Shown here: piece by piece, positions 41,967-51,303 of the stretch | Layout of the letters: the number at the start of each line of letters is the position of its first letter | Position numbering within the stretch: the stretch's first letter is position 1 | From: Lachancea thermotolerans CBS 6340 | Lineage: Eukaryota; Ascomycota; Saccharomycetes; Saccharomycetales; Saccharomycetaceae | Reading direction: 5' to 3' | NCBI RefSeq assembly: GCF_000142805.1 | Contig: NC_013083.1 | Coordinates: forward strand, 868,001 to 932,000 | Length of the DNA stretch: 64,000 nt | Translations under genes and position numbers: made by a program | Notes under the pieces: model-generated | What the model was told of the DNA's origin: nothing | Database searches by the model: none | The model's input: the letters and a program-made list of their open reading frames with translations, nothing else

Positions 41967-42132
41967 CATATAACGGACTCAGTACATAGAGACTCGCATT
42001 GGCATATCTAATTATTTCTTTGTAATAATAATAACAATTCAAATTTCATTTCATCTTCGCATCTTGAAAAACATTTGAAATAAGGTCTCTACGAAAATAG
42101 CATCAGCAAAATCGAGACACAAAGTTGAGACG

Positions 42133-43620
42133 ATGAATGGCCCTGCGAGCGATAACGAGGAGCTGGAGACACGAATCCTAGAAGCCTCTCAGAGATCTTC
42201 AAAGCTTGAAGAAATTGACCTGGAACATCAAAAAGTGTTGCAAAACCAGCAACTTTTGTACGCCAAAGACTTGTTTTCCAATAAGGCACATACTCCTGTA
42301 CATGTTTCCAGCGTTGTTGTCAATAATGCAGAATGTGTAAGGCCCTCTGTCCTCCAGAACTACCTAGATCAAACCATAACTCGCGCAACAACGTTCGAGC
42401 ACCTTTGTGAGCTGTCGGATATTTTGAACATGAAACTCATTTCTAATGGCCTAGTAGAGAATTGCACTCAGACTTTAGACAGCCGCGGTGTACTACACTA
42501 TGAGCTACAGGATTCTGATCCGAAACCCAGCTATGCGACGCCCCATAGCACTGGGCATACAGTGTCCGTTGTTGACATCGTGCCCATCGTCAATCTTCAA
42601 CCGCTCAAAAAAATCTCAGCCAAGACAGGAACAAACATTGGAAATGGTGAGGGAGATGGGTACCTCCAGCTCCAGTGGCGAAATGCTTTGGGCGGAGGAG
42701 AGAAGTTCACTTTTGATGCTACAAAGGGCACTAAGACTCATTCTTCGTACCTTTTCGATTACTCTCAGCCTTTATCCCCCTGGTGGCTGTGGGATTGCTC
42801 TGTTTACAAAAACTCTAGGAGCTTGGGAAACATGGAACTTCTAATGAGAGGAACCCGTGCATCGGTGAGGTCAGCATTCGAGAAACATAAACACCTTAAC
42901 TACGAGCTTGGTGTGGAGAGCCTATGGCGTAGCACCCAAGCCACTTCTACACACAGCTCTGACTCGCTGCTGTTGCTAGCTGGCGATGAAGTCAAGAATT
43001 CTCTGTCGCATTCAGTTTTTTGGGATACTCGAGATAGGCCGATTTTCCCTCTAGCAGGTAGCTTCTACAAACTCACTAACGAACTAAGCCCCAGCAAGTA
43101 TTGGAAATGTTTTTTTGAAGCATCTAAGGTCAAAAGTTGGCGCAAGAATGATTTTTTTACAGCAAGCTTCACATTGAAAGGAGGGTACATTAACAACTTC
43201 TCGGCGTCAAAGCCGCTCCATATCAGCGACAAGTTTCACAATGGCGGAAGCAATGATGTTCGTAGCTTCCAATTGATGGGACTTGGTCCTAAGGACCTCC
43301 ACGATTCTTTGGGTGGTGACGCTTTTGTATCTTACGGAGTGAGTCTCTTTAGCCGGCTTCCTTTTAAGCGTTGGTCAGACTCCAATTTTAGACTTCATGC
43401 ATTCTTCAACGGCGCAAGACTGATCAACACAAACGGAGACCAACTGAAAAACTGCATCTCAAGCCTAGCACGCGAGCACTCCACCTCGACCGGGATTGGC
43501 TTAGTCCTCGGGCACCCTGTCGCAAGATTCGAGCTGAATTTTGGTATTCCTCTCACCGCACACACCAGCGACTCCGCGCGGAAAGGTTTTCAGTACGGAA
43601 TCGGGCTATCGTTTCTGTGA
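42133..43620 (+). CDS. SAM50: SAM complex beta-barrel Sam50 (Tob55)
   Basis: Sam50 is the core of the sorting and assembly machinery that inserts beta-barrel proteins into the mitochondrial outer membrane. It belongs to the BamA/Omp85 family. The 495-aa product (484 aa in S. cerevisiae) has an N-terminal POTRA domain (VHVSSVVVNNAECVRPSVLQ) and a 16-stranded barrel. Barrel motifs include VFWDTRDRPIFPLAGSFYKL and the loop-6 type sequence GSNDVRSFQLMGLGP. It ends in GFQYGIGLSFL, a classic C-terminal beta-signal. It follows CRZ1 on the same strand and converges with CAB2, 66 bp away. Confidence 0.95.
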   Translation: MNGPASDNEELETRILEASQRSSKLEEIDLEHQKVLQNQQLLYAKDLFSNKAHTPVHVSSVVVNNAECVRPSVLQNYLDQTITRATTFEHLCELSDILNMKLISNGLVENCTQTLDSRGVLHYELQDSDPKPSYATPHSTGHTVSVVDIVPIVNLQPLKKISAKTGTNIGNGEGDGYLQLQWRNALGGGEKFTFDATKGTKTHSSYLFDYSQPLSPWWLWDCSVYKNSRSLGNMELLMRGTRASVRSAFEKHKHLNYELGVESLWRSTQATSTHSSDSLLLLAGDEVKNSLSHSVFWDTRDRPIFPLAGSFYKLTNELSPSKYWKCFFEASKVKSWRKNDFFTASFTLKGGYINNFSASKPLHISDKFHNGGSNDVRSFQLMGLGPKDLHDSLGGDAFVSYGVSLFSRLPFKRWSDSNFRLHAFFNGARLINTNGDQLKNCISSLAREHSTSTGIGLVLGHPVARFELNFGIPLTAHTSDSARKGFQYGIGLSFL

Positions 43621-43686
43621 TGCATTACTGACTACGTTTCATTAATACACTGTAAATAGCGTTTTCGGTTACAACTGATAGATGTA

Positions 43687-44736
43687 CTACTGCGTCTGGT
43701 CCCTAATCCACTTATCGTGATGGCTAATGACTTGCGGTATGATGAGTTCCTCAATTGCCTGCTTGTCGTCCGGTACCCTAATCCAATCACCTTTCCGATT
43801 TTGTTCTGAAACAAACACTACCTCCTTGTTTCTGGTTTGCAAAAGATTTCCAATCACCAGTTGATGATTGTAGCGGTCGAGAGCTTGTGTCGCTTTTTTG
43901 ATAAGGATGCTTTCGTCCGTCTCGAGCTTGAAAGATACGATCATAGCCTGAGCTGCCCAGGATACTACCAGTCTCCGCAAAAATTTTGGCACTGGATCTA
44001 GGTCAACGATAAGCTTTCCATCTACGGAAGTGTGAGCCGTAGAGTTGGGGAGAGTGGATGGCTGGCTCACTTCTTGTGACTGGATCTTGTGTTCGGGGAG
44101 CCTTGAGTGTGGGACGAAAAAGTCGCTTACAGCAGCTGCCAGGTAGAAAAGACTGCCTTTGCGATCTAGCAGCTTAGCAACGGATTTTAGTGACCACAAG
44201 TACTGATTGACGGTGGTAAACGGCAGTAGTAGCAGCCGCCTTTCCTCGTGCATATAGCGTTCAAAAAGCGACTTCGCCGAGAGTAAATCCTGTCTGAACT
44301 GCGGTTTTACAGCACCACTATTATCGAAGTAATCCAGAAAGCAAACATCGCTATTGTGTGTGAAGTTGCGGTTGAACGGCGTCAGTGAAAACTCCCGGTG
44401 AAGGAAGATCACCGCGTATCCCTGGCGCAGGAACTGCTCAGCGCTGGACGCACCCCTGGTACCCGCAGAAAAATTGTCGATGAAGCGCACCGTGTTGTTC
44501 TCCAAGGGCACGGTGGTGCCGCCTGAGGTTACAAGTACAATGCGCGAGCGCCCCAGAGAGTACTGCAGCTCAATGAAATCGCGCGCCTGCTGAGTGAGGT
44601 CGTCGAGATACTCTGGTCGAGGGTTCGTGAGAAAGAACTTCTCTTCGTCTGCCGTTTCTGCGGGTGGAAACAGCTCTGCATTGAGAGATCTGTCTATCGC
44701 CCGCGCAACCTCAGTTGTCGATGTGTGGATGGGCAT
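43687..44736 (-). CDS. CAB2: phosphopantothenate-cysteine ligase Cab2
   Basis: Cab2 condenses 4'-phosphopantothenate with cysteine, the second step from pantothenate to coenzyme A. The 349-aa product (365 aa in S. cerevisiae) carries the CoaB-like nucleotide-binding region at residues 70-95: TSGGTTVPLENNTVRFIDNF then SAGTRG. Later conserved parts are YLAAAVSDFFVP and VSFKLETDESILIKKA. The start is an ATG. CAB2 is YIL083C, directly after SDS3 (YIL084C) in the chromosome IX series, here separated by three genes from other sources. It diverges from KHA1 over 506 bp with two E-boxes. Confidence 0.95.
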   Translation of the reverse strand: MPIHTSTTEVARAIDRSLNAELFPPAETADEEKFFLTNPRPEYLDDLTQQARDFIELQYSLGRSRIVLVTSGGTTVPLENNTVRFIDNFSAGTRGASSAEQFLRQGYAVIFLHREFSLTPFNRNFTHNSDVCFLDYFDNSGAVKPQFRQDLLSAKSLFERYMHEERRLLLLPFTTVNQYLWSLKSVAKLLDRKGSLFYLAAAVSDFFVPHSRLPEHKIQSQEVSQPSTLPNSTAHTSVDGKLIVDLDPVPKFLRRLVVSWAAQAMIVSFKLETDESILIKKATQALDRYNHQLVIGNLLQTRNKEVVFVSEQNRKGDWIRVPDDKQAIEELIIPQVISHHDKWIRDQTQ

Positions 44737-45242
44737 TGTCGATGGAATCGTAACACACTCGTGCTTTGAGCAAACAATACTAGAACGTAGAGGAAACCGT
44801 CTCCGTAGATGGGAAATGGATAAATTTGCGCCACCTAGCTTTCAGCACTCGCCAATGCACTTCAACCGAGCCTTGCATGACCGCTGCCTTCAACAAAACA
44901 TGTGCTATTCGTTCGATGACCTTATATACGAAGGCCTGCCTGGCGCTCAGGATACCTTCCAACGAGAAAAGAGTGCCCACGTGATAGAATGTGACCTTCT
45001 GATCACGTGCTGAACTAAGAGCACATGACATTAAGACGATCACGTTCTGAACTTCTGATGACTAAGCAGATAAGCCCTTTCTTTCGCTTCGTTCGCAGGC
45101 ATGCGAACCCCATTATTCAGGGACCACACACCTCGGAAAATGTTGAGAGCATCGAGATAAGGTTTAGTTGATGTAAATCTCAGTCCAGAGCTCAAGCGAA
45201 TAGAGCGAGCGCAGAATTCCCATTGGATTTTAAAGGACTAAG
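44737..45242. promoter_or_regulatory. divergent CAB2/KHA1 promoter region
   Basis: A 506-bp spacer with two CACGTG sites at 44978-44983 and 45004-45009, 26 bp apart. An open plus-strand frame crosses it, but it matches no family and starts inside CAB2. I call no gene. Confidence 0.5.
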
Positions 45243-47762
45243 ATGGCGTCTTCAGTTGGTGGTGTGCTTTCCGGAGTAAATCCGTTTCACTACAACGCTA
45301 GCGCTCCTTACACCCTTTTTTTAATACAGGCGTGCATTATCCTGGTGCTCTCGAATGGAATACATGCCGTTATGTCTAGGATGAGACAGCCGAAAGTAAT
45401 TTCGGAGGTTCTCGCAGGAGTCATTCTGGGCCCAACCGCATTTGGCCAAATCCCACACTACACAGAAACCATCTTTCCCAAGAGCTCGATATCCGGGCTG
45501 ACGCTGGTTGCCAACCTGGGTATCATCCTGTTCATGTTCTTCCTGGGCCTAGAGGTTGACAACGGGTTCATCAGGCAGAACGGGCGCACAGCATTGTCCA
45601 TCGGGCTCGCAACGCTAGCGGTGCCGTTTGGGTTCGGGTGTTTGTTTGCGCTGCCGCTGTACAACAATTACATGAAGTCGGATGACACACCTGAAGTCAA
45701 GTTTACCGTTTTCATGGTTTTCATCGCGGTATCATTCGCCGTCACGGCATTTCCAGTTCTGTGTCGAATCTTGGCAGAGCTGAGGCTCGTAAAGGAGCGC
45801 GTGGGGGTCATTGTTCTGACCGCAGGAACCATGAATGACGTGGTAGGCTGGACCCTGTTAGCGCTGTGTATTATCCTGTCGAACTCGCAGTCGGACCCCG
45901 TTAATGTGGTTTACATTCTCCTGTGTACTGCGGGTTGGATATTACTTTATGTGTTCCCACTGCGCTACGCGCTCAGGTGGTGTCTTGTTAAGACCAATGA
46001 GCTAAAGAGGGAAAAGCCTTCCTCTCTGAGCACGCTCTGTATCCTGGTCCTGGCTTTTCTTAGTGCCTACTTCACAGATATCATCGGCGTGCATCCGATT
46101 TTCGGTGCTTTTATAGCAGGCCTTATTGTGCCCCGGGAGGAAGGCTACGTCATCAAGCTTGCCGAAAGAATGGAAGACATCCCAAACCTAGTGATGATTC
46201 CAATATACTTTACGATCGCAGGACTTAACGTCAACCTGACCTTGCTTAACAAAGGAAGAGACTGGGGGTTTGCAATCGCCAGTATCGCCATTGCTGTCGC
46301 GACGAAGGCGCTTTCCGGGGCATTACTCTCTAAGTTCCATGGGCTCTTCTGGAGAGAATCATTTGCAGTCGGCGTCTTGATGTCTTGCAAGGGTATTGTT
46401 GAAATTGTCGTTTTAAGTACTGGTTTGAATGCGGGAATCATTTCTGAGAAAGTTTATGCCATGTTTATATTCATGGCGCTGATTTCGACCTTCATAACCA
46501 CACCCTTAACCGTTTGGATCTTGCCTGAATCCTACAGAGATAAAGTGGAGGACATTCTCAGCGAACAGAGAGCCAAAGAACATAAGGAGTGCGAAGTAAA
46601 AGGAGAGTCCACCGGAGCTTTTAGCTTTCCAGAGAAGTGGCCAATTCAACGCATTGTCGTTGTGCTTAATGACGCCGAGAGTTTGGCTGCAACTCTGTCA
46701 GTTCTGCAGTGTATCATCGGTGCACATCACAATCACTTTTATACGCCGTCCAAAGAGTGTGTGACGCGGATCATCACGAAGGATGAAGAAGCTCATACGT
46801 TGTGTGCGTCTCCGACTATAAAGCATATCGAGAACGAGGCCGATCTGGTTGTCAAAACGTTGTACCTCAGGCAGCTCACCGACCGTACCACGGACGTGAT
46901 ATCAACGTCTTCGGTCGAAAACTCAAAACAACTTTTAGCTAGTGACAGCACGCTCAGAACCTTCAAAATTTTCGCTGACTTGTTTTCCATTAGATATGAT
47001 AACGAAACAATGTTCTCTAATGCCAGAGAAAAGGTGCTGAATATTGCCAGTATCCCATTTTCTACCTCAGACATACTTTTGTTTCCACTAAAAGGGAACC
47101 TTGATGTGAAAGAGCCCTGGCTAAGCGATGGATTGGGCCAGAAGACGTCGGATATCATGCAACGTCTGGGTTCTCAAAATGAACTTCCTGAAGACTTCGT
47201 CAATAAATTGGCCACTTCGGTGAAAACTAACGTCGTTTTGTATTTTGCAAATCAAGATCAAGAGCTCACTACGGAACAAACGAAAGAGTCGGAACAAATT
47301 ATATTGATTCTGCCAAGTTCGAGCCTTGTAAGTTCTGACTACCTTGCGTTGTTCTTGACGCTTATTGTTTATCAAGGGCATCGGAGAAATGGAAAGCTTG
47401 CGGAGCTTTTCATCCTTTGTAATCAGAAAAACAAAGACTCAAGGCGTATACTTGACCAATGGTTTGCGGCATTTGAAGTTAGCGATGCGCGCTTGCAGGG
47501 GATTGAAGTAGCTGGAGATTTGGATTGTGATGACACTGAAGGGGAGTCGTCCTTAAGTAAAACTTCAACGGCAAGCCCGAAACTGATGTCCCTGCTAAGC
47601 AATGACGCAAGAACCGTTGTTTTTGTGGGTGATTCTGAATTTTACAGAAAGGGTAAGCTCAATTCGTGCTCCCTAGACTTAGTGTCAGCTGCTTCACACT
47701 TTAAGGCAGACCTAGTTATCTGCAATCATCCGCCAAGCCTGACCTGCTGCGAGCAAAGTTGA
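45243..47762 (+). CDS. KHA1: endomembrane K+/H+ antiporter Kha1
   Basis: Kha1 is a cation/proton antiporter of the CPA2 family in Golgi membranes and affects potassium and pH homeostasis. The 839-aa product (873 aa in S. cerevisiae) has about twelve membrane segments in residues 20-425. Conserved parts include MRQPKVISEVLAGVILGPTA, FVAVSFAVTAFPV-like helices (here FIAVSFAVTAFPVLCRILAE), TAGTMNDVVGW, and GAFIAGLIVPREEGY. A long hydrophilic C-terminal half follows, with weak similarity to universal-stress-type domains in CPA2 proteins. KHA1 is YJL094C in S. cerevisiae, outside the main syntenic set. Confidence 0.92.
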   Translation: MASSVGGVLSGVNPFHYNASAPYTLFLIQACIILVLSNGIHAVMSRMRQPKVISEVLAGVILGPTAFGQIPHYTETIFPKSSISGLTLVANLGIILFMFFLGLEVDNGFIRQNGRTALSIGLATLAVPFGFGCLFALPLYNNYMKSDDTPEVKFTVFMVFIAVSFAVTAFPVLCRILAELRLVKERVGVIVLTAGTMNDVVGWTLLALCIILSNSQSDPVNVVYILLCTAGWILLYVFPLRYALRWCLVKTNELKREKPSSLSTLCILVLAFLSAYFTDIIGVHPIFGAFIAGLIVPREEGYVIKLAERMEDIPNLVMIPIYFTIAGLNVNLTLLNKGRDWGFAIASIAIAVATKALSGALLSKFHGLFWRESFAVGVLMSCKGIVEIVVLSTGLNAGIISEKVYAMFIFMALISTFITTPLTVWILPESYRDKVEDILSEQRAKEHKECEVKGESTGAFSFPEKWPIQRIVVVLNDAESLAATLSVLQCIIGAHHNHFYTPSKECVTRIITKDEEAHTLCASPTIKHIENEADLVVKTLYLRQLTDRTTDVISTSSVENSKQLLASDSTLRTFKIFADLFSIRYDNETMFSNAREKVLNIASIPFSTSDILLFPLKGNLDVKEPWLSDGLGQKTSDIMQRLGSQNELPEDFVNKLATSVKTNVVLYFANQDQELTTEQTKESEQIILILPSSSLVSSDYLALFLTLIVYQGHRRNGKLAELFILCNQKNKDSRRILDQWFAAFEVSDARLQGIEVAGDLDCDDTEGESSLSKTSTASPKLMSLLSNDARTVVFVGDSEFYRKGKLNSCSLDLVSAASHFKADLVICNHPPSLTCCEQS

Positions 47763-49116
47763 TGAAATTTGCTTCTATGCCAAATTGATGTCTACTTTAT
47801 TCTTCAAGACACTATTGCGCTAGCTATTTATCGATGTCAACTGCTTCAGAGCGGTTGAGGCTTCACTTTGCTGCTGTCTGGTTTCTTCCTCACAACTTCT
47901 CCATCCAGCAAAATGACAGAACCAGCCGTGCCCGCTCAAAATGCTAAGACAGAAGTTGGTAGCGGAACATGAGCGCCATGTTTTAGGGAACTGATAATGT
48001 TTGACCGTAGGGACTTTCAATGCCGCAGTTTCAATCACCGCCATATGTGCAGACACCAGCCGTGAGTCGGAAATTTGCCATAGCTTTGTTGCTAGCCAAC
48101 TAGTGAGACCAAAAGTACGTAAATTTCCAAAGCAACAAATTGCGACTGTCTTGGAAAATCATTCCTAATATGTTGTAGCATACAACTTTGTAAGCCACCC
48201 GTCTAAAGAAACCAAATCGGATAACGAACTACCCTATAATGAACTTGTAAAACATATATCTTCGAGGAAGTTTAATCGGGGCACCTTGCCGTAATCTGGG
48301 TCCTAAAGCGCCGAGCTTTGACGCCTTATTTGTGTGCTATTTATTTTTGTTAGCACCTGTACATTTATAATGCATCCAGGTTTATCAGCGTGGCTTCTCC
48401 ACAATTACAATAAAGCCGGCACGGGAAGAGTGTGCGTTGTTTGCCACCTTCGAGAATTTTCGCGATGTGGCGTTTGGGTATTGTTTTCCCCAGGATTCTA
48501 CAACTAATAGACTACTACTTATGACAGTCAATAAGTGCGTCGAATTATGTTGGAAATTTCGCTGAGGGATAGGCTTGTTGGTTTAAGACCCTTGGGCGCC
48601 CTCTTCTGGTATTTTTTTTAGTAAAACTTACTGTGTGATCAACAATAATATTCTGACGCGCTAGAAATTACCGCTAAATTTTTCTCTGTTCTGGCAAAGA
48701 CCTTCGTGGTACTTGAGTAAGAAAATTCTAGCGATTTGGAAGCTCTGGTGAAAAAGCCCTCAATGCGCTATCCCAAAAAAAACAAATGGCAAGCTTTAGT
48801 GGAATTCCATTTCTTGCGCTTGACAATTCATGGGCACCCATTACAATCCTCAATGAGAAACACCAAAGGTGGCGGTCTAAACCTCATGGAGCCCGAAATG
48901 AGCTACTCTACGAATTTCCAAGCCCTAAAAATATTCCCACCCCTTCTAAAACGGCAAATTTTGTAGTCTCACAAAACCTGACCGCCTGGCTCCACTCTTC
49001 TATGACCTTGATAGACAAGTACTAACACACTCCAGCCCAACACGAGAAAATTGTTCGATCTTCACTCCCAGCATCTGTGATATATAATGCTTCAACAGCC
49101 TCTATTACACATAGAA
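47763..49116. other. 1.35-kb intergenic region, KHA1 to tRNA-Ile
   Basis: I see no credible protein gene. A 79-codon ATG frame at 48786-49025 matches nothing known. TGTTGG at 48548 and CCAACA ending at 49042 form terminal inverted repeats typical of Ty-type LTRs, with the right end 74 bp from the tRNA. The flanking five bases do not match, so a relic solo LTR is only a weak possibility. Confidence 0.35.
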
Positions 49117-49190
49117 GGTCTCTTGGCCCAGTTGGTTAAGGCACCGTGCTAATAACGCGGGGATCAGCGGTTCGATCCCGCTAGAGACCA
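49117..49190 (+). tRNA. tRNA-Ile (anticodon AAU)
   Basis: A 74-nt cloverleaf. The acceptor pairs GGTCTCT (49117-49123) with AGAGACC (49183-49189), followed by discriminator A. The anticodon stem pairs CCGTG with CGCGG around loop CTAATAA, with anticodon AAT at 49151-49153. The B box GGTTCGATCCC is at 49169-49179. There is no intron. RNA polymerase III would stop in the T5 run at 49194-49198. A tRNA-Ile(AAU) gene also lies upstream of PUB1 in S. cerevisiae, as I recall, so the position is conserved. Confidence 0.98.
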
Positions 49191-49603
49191 TCCTTTTTAG
49201 TCTTTACACTCCTTTCTCGTAATAAGTGACCATTCGCGACCTCGAAAATTTTTTTCCCTACGCTCTCCCAATTGAAGAGAAGCGGGCAAGGGCTTTGATG
49301 CATGGGTAAAAAAACAAGTCGGGCTCAGCACATTCAAGGTTTATCCGGTTTGTAGCAGGAATACAAGGAATTGAAAGTGGTTGATTGTGGGGAAAACGCG
49401 GTTCGAACAGTCAGAAATCAGATACAACTACTGGTTTTTTTTTCACTCAAGGCCGTCTTAGCTAAGTGCATTGGAATTCCTCAACGCTCATTTTTCTTTT
49501 TCTTGAACCGAGTTCATCGTCCAGCGATCGGTTGACCTTCGTTGATTAGTTGAACTGAGACTGAATTGTGAGTATTCAGAGGCTCGCAGAACATCAACAC
49601 GGC
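49191..49603 (+). promoter_or_regulatory. PUB1 promoter and leader
   Basis: About 410 bp between the tRNA and PUB1. It is rich in A and T runs (for example T-rich tracts near 49245 and 49434), as expected for a strong nucleosome-free yeast promoter. I find no distinct factor site. Confidence 0.45.
49194..49198 (+). terminator. RNA polymerase III terminator of tRNA-Ile
   Basis: A run of five T on the coding strand, starting four bases after the mature tRNA end. Confidence 0.85.
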
Positions 49604-50914
49604 ATGTCAGAAACAGTGGCTGAAACGAGGCCGGAGCAGCCCCCAGTGACAGCTGACGAGAGCGCAAGCTCAACCCCAGCGCCAGCGCCAGCGCCAGAAG
49701 TCGCGCAAACGCCAGTACAAACCCCTGAGAGCAGTACCAAACCTGAGGAACCTACTGTGACGCCCGCAAACGCGTCGAGAGGAGGTAGAGAAACTTCGGA
49801 CCGGATCCTGTACGTGGGCAACCTGGACCTCGCAGTCACGGAGGAGATGCTGAAGCAGTACTTCCAGGTCGGTGGCTCCATTGCCAACGTCAAGATCCTC
49901 ATGGACAAGAACAACAAGCAGGCGAATTACGCGTTCGTCGAGTTCCACCAGCCCCACGACGCTAACGTGGCGTTCCAAACGCTTGACGGCAAGCAAATTG
50001 AGAACCACGTGATCAAGATTAACTGGGCCTTCCAGTCGCAGCAGGTATCGTCCGAGGACACGTTCAACCTGTTTGTGGGTGACCTTAACGTTGACGTCGA
50101 CGACGAGACTCTCGCCAGAACTTTCAAGGACATCCCCACCTTCATCCAGGCCCATGTCATGTGGGATATGCAGACCGGCCGGTCTAGAGGGTACGGGTTT
50201 GTATCGTTTGGCGAGCAGACCCAGGCGCAGAAGGCTATGGAAGACAACCAGGGTGCCGTGGTCAACGGCAGAGCAATCAGAATCAACTGGGCTTCCAAGC
50301 GCGAGCACAACAGTCACAACAACAACCCAATGAATAACCGCGGCGGAGCGCGTCGCGGCGGCTTCCGCAACCACGGCAATAACCAGCTTAGACACCAGAT
50401 GCCTCCAATGGGCATGCCAGGTCGCGGTGCTATGCTGCCCAACATGGGGATGCCATCTCAGCCTCCTATGCCCCAAGGTGCTCAGCCTCAGGGTCCTATC
50501 ATGCCACCCCAGGTGCCTCCACAAGCCGTGGAAGCTATGATGAGAAGTGCCCCACCCAGAGTAACTACCGTGTACATCGGCAACATCCCTCACTTTGCCA
50601 CAGAGCAGGACTTAATCCCTCTGCTCCAGAACTTTGGGTTCATTGTTGACTTCAAACACTACCCTGACAGAGGTTGCTGCTTCATCAAGTATGGTACGCA
50701 CGAGCAGGCTGCGGTATGTATTTTGACTTTGGGGAACTTTCCGTTCCAGGGCAGAAACCTAAGAACTGGGTGGGGTAAAGAGAAACCATCTTACATCCCT
50801 CAGCCTAAGCCTGGCCAAGGTGCTTCGAAGATGGAACAGTTGCCAACTCAGCCCATCGAGCAGGATCCTCAATCGAACACACCTGCTGAGCAGCCTCAGG
50901 AGGAGGAGCAATAA
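49604..50914 (+). CDS. PUB1: poly(A)/poly(U)-binding protein Pub1
   Basis: Pub1 is an abundant RNA-binding protein (TIA-1-like) of nucleus and cytoplasm. It stabilises AU-rich and uORF-containing mRNAs and enters stress granules. The 436-aa product (453 aa in S. cerevisiae) starts at the ATG at 49604; the frame is open twelve codons earlier only from a GTG. A Pro/Ala/Thr-rich N-terminus precedes three RRMs. RRM1 starts near residue 67 (RILYVGNLDLAVTEEML), RRM2 near 150 (FNLFVGDLNVDVDDETL, RGYGFVSF) and RRM3 near 323 (VYIGNIPHFATEQDLI). A Met/Pro/Gly/Gln-rich linker lies between RRM2 and RRM3, and the tail is Gln-rich. Confidence 0.96.
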   Translation: MSETVAETRPEQPPVTADESASSTPAPAPAPEVAQTPVQTPESSTKPEEPTVTPANASRGGRETSDRILYVGNLDLAVTEEMLKQYFQVGGSIANVKILMDKNNKQANYAFVEFHQPHDANVAFQTLDGKQIENHVIKINWAFQSQQVSSEDTFNLFVGDLNVDVDDETLARTFKDIPTFIQAHVMWDMQTGRSRGYGFVSFGEQTQAQKAMEDNQGAVVNGRAIRINWASKREHNSHNNNPMNNRGGARRGGFRNHGNNQLRHQMPPMGMPGRGAMLPNMGMPSQPPMPQGAQPQGPIMPPQVPPQAVEAMMRSAPPRVTTVYIGNIPHFATEQDLIPLLQNFGFIVDFKHYPDRGCCFIKYGTHEQAAVCILTLGNFPFQGRNLRTGWGKEKPSYIPQPKPGQGASKMEQLPTQPIEQDPQSNTPAEQPQEEEQ

Positions 50915-51303
50915 GTTTCAATACCAGATAGTTATTACGTACAATTACTGTGCTAACCTTGTGCTAACGACGTGACAGCCAGGAAGCGCTTTTGAAGCTT
51001 AACGAACTCAGTTAAAAGTGCTCTCAAGCAGTTTCGCATTGATAAACCGGCTTGTAAGTAGGGCCAGCCGTTTCCATTTAGCGTTTAAGCGACATCGTCG
51101 CAGGGTATTGTATTGCTGCTCACGTTACCAAGATCTATAAAATTTTATTCGACAAACAGGAAGAGCTAGAAATTGTTCACTCAGTCGAATAGAAATAATC
51201 GGACTACCTCTTTTGAACGGGCTACGCTTTCTTGAAATCGTTTTAGACAAGAGGCTTTCTGAATTCAAAGGACAGCCGGTTGTAAGATCCTTGCACTGAT
51301 TAT
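50915..51303 (+). promoter_or_regulatory. PUB1-UBP1 spacer
   Basis: About 390 bp between genes in the same direction. Contains presumed PUB1 3' signals and the UBP1 promoter. No gene or clear factor site was seen. Confidence 0.4.

Noticed and set aside
48786-49025. 79-codon ATG frame upstream of the tRNA-Ile gene
   Set aside because: No recognisable similarity and it lies inside a possible LTR relic. Its length is within chance for this composition.
49020-49026. TACTAAC branch-point sequence followed by CAG
   Set aside because: It would imply a leader intron running up to the tRNA gene. No good 5' splice site pairs with it, and an mRNA through the tRNA is implausible.
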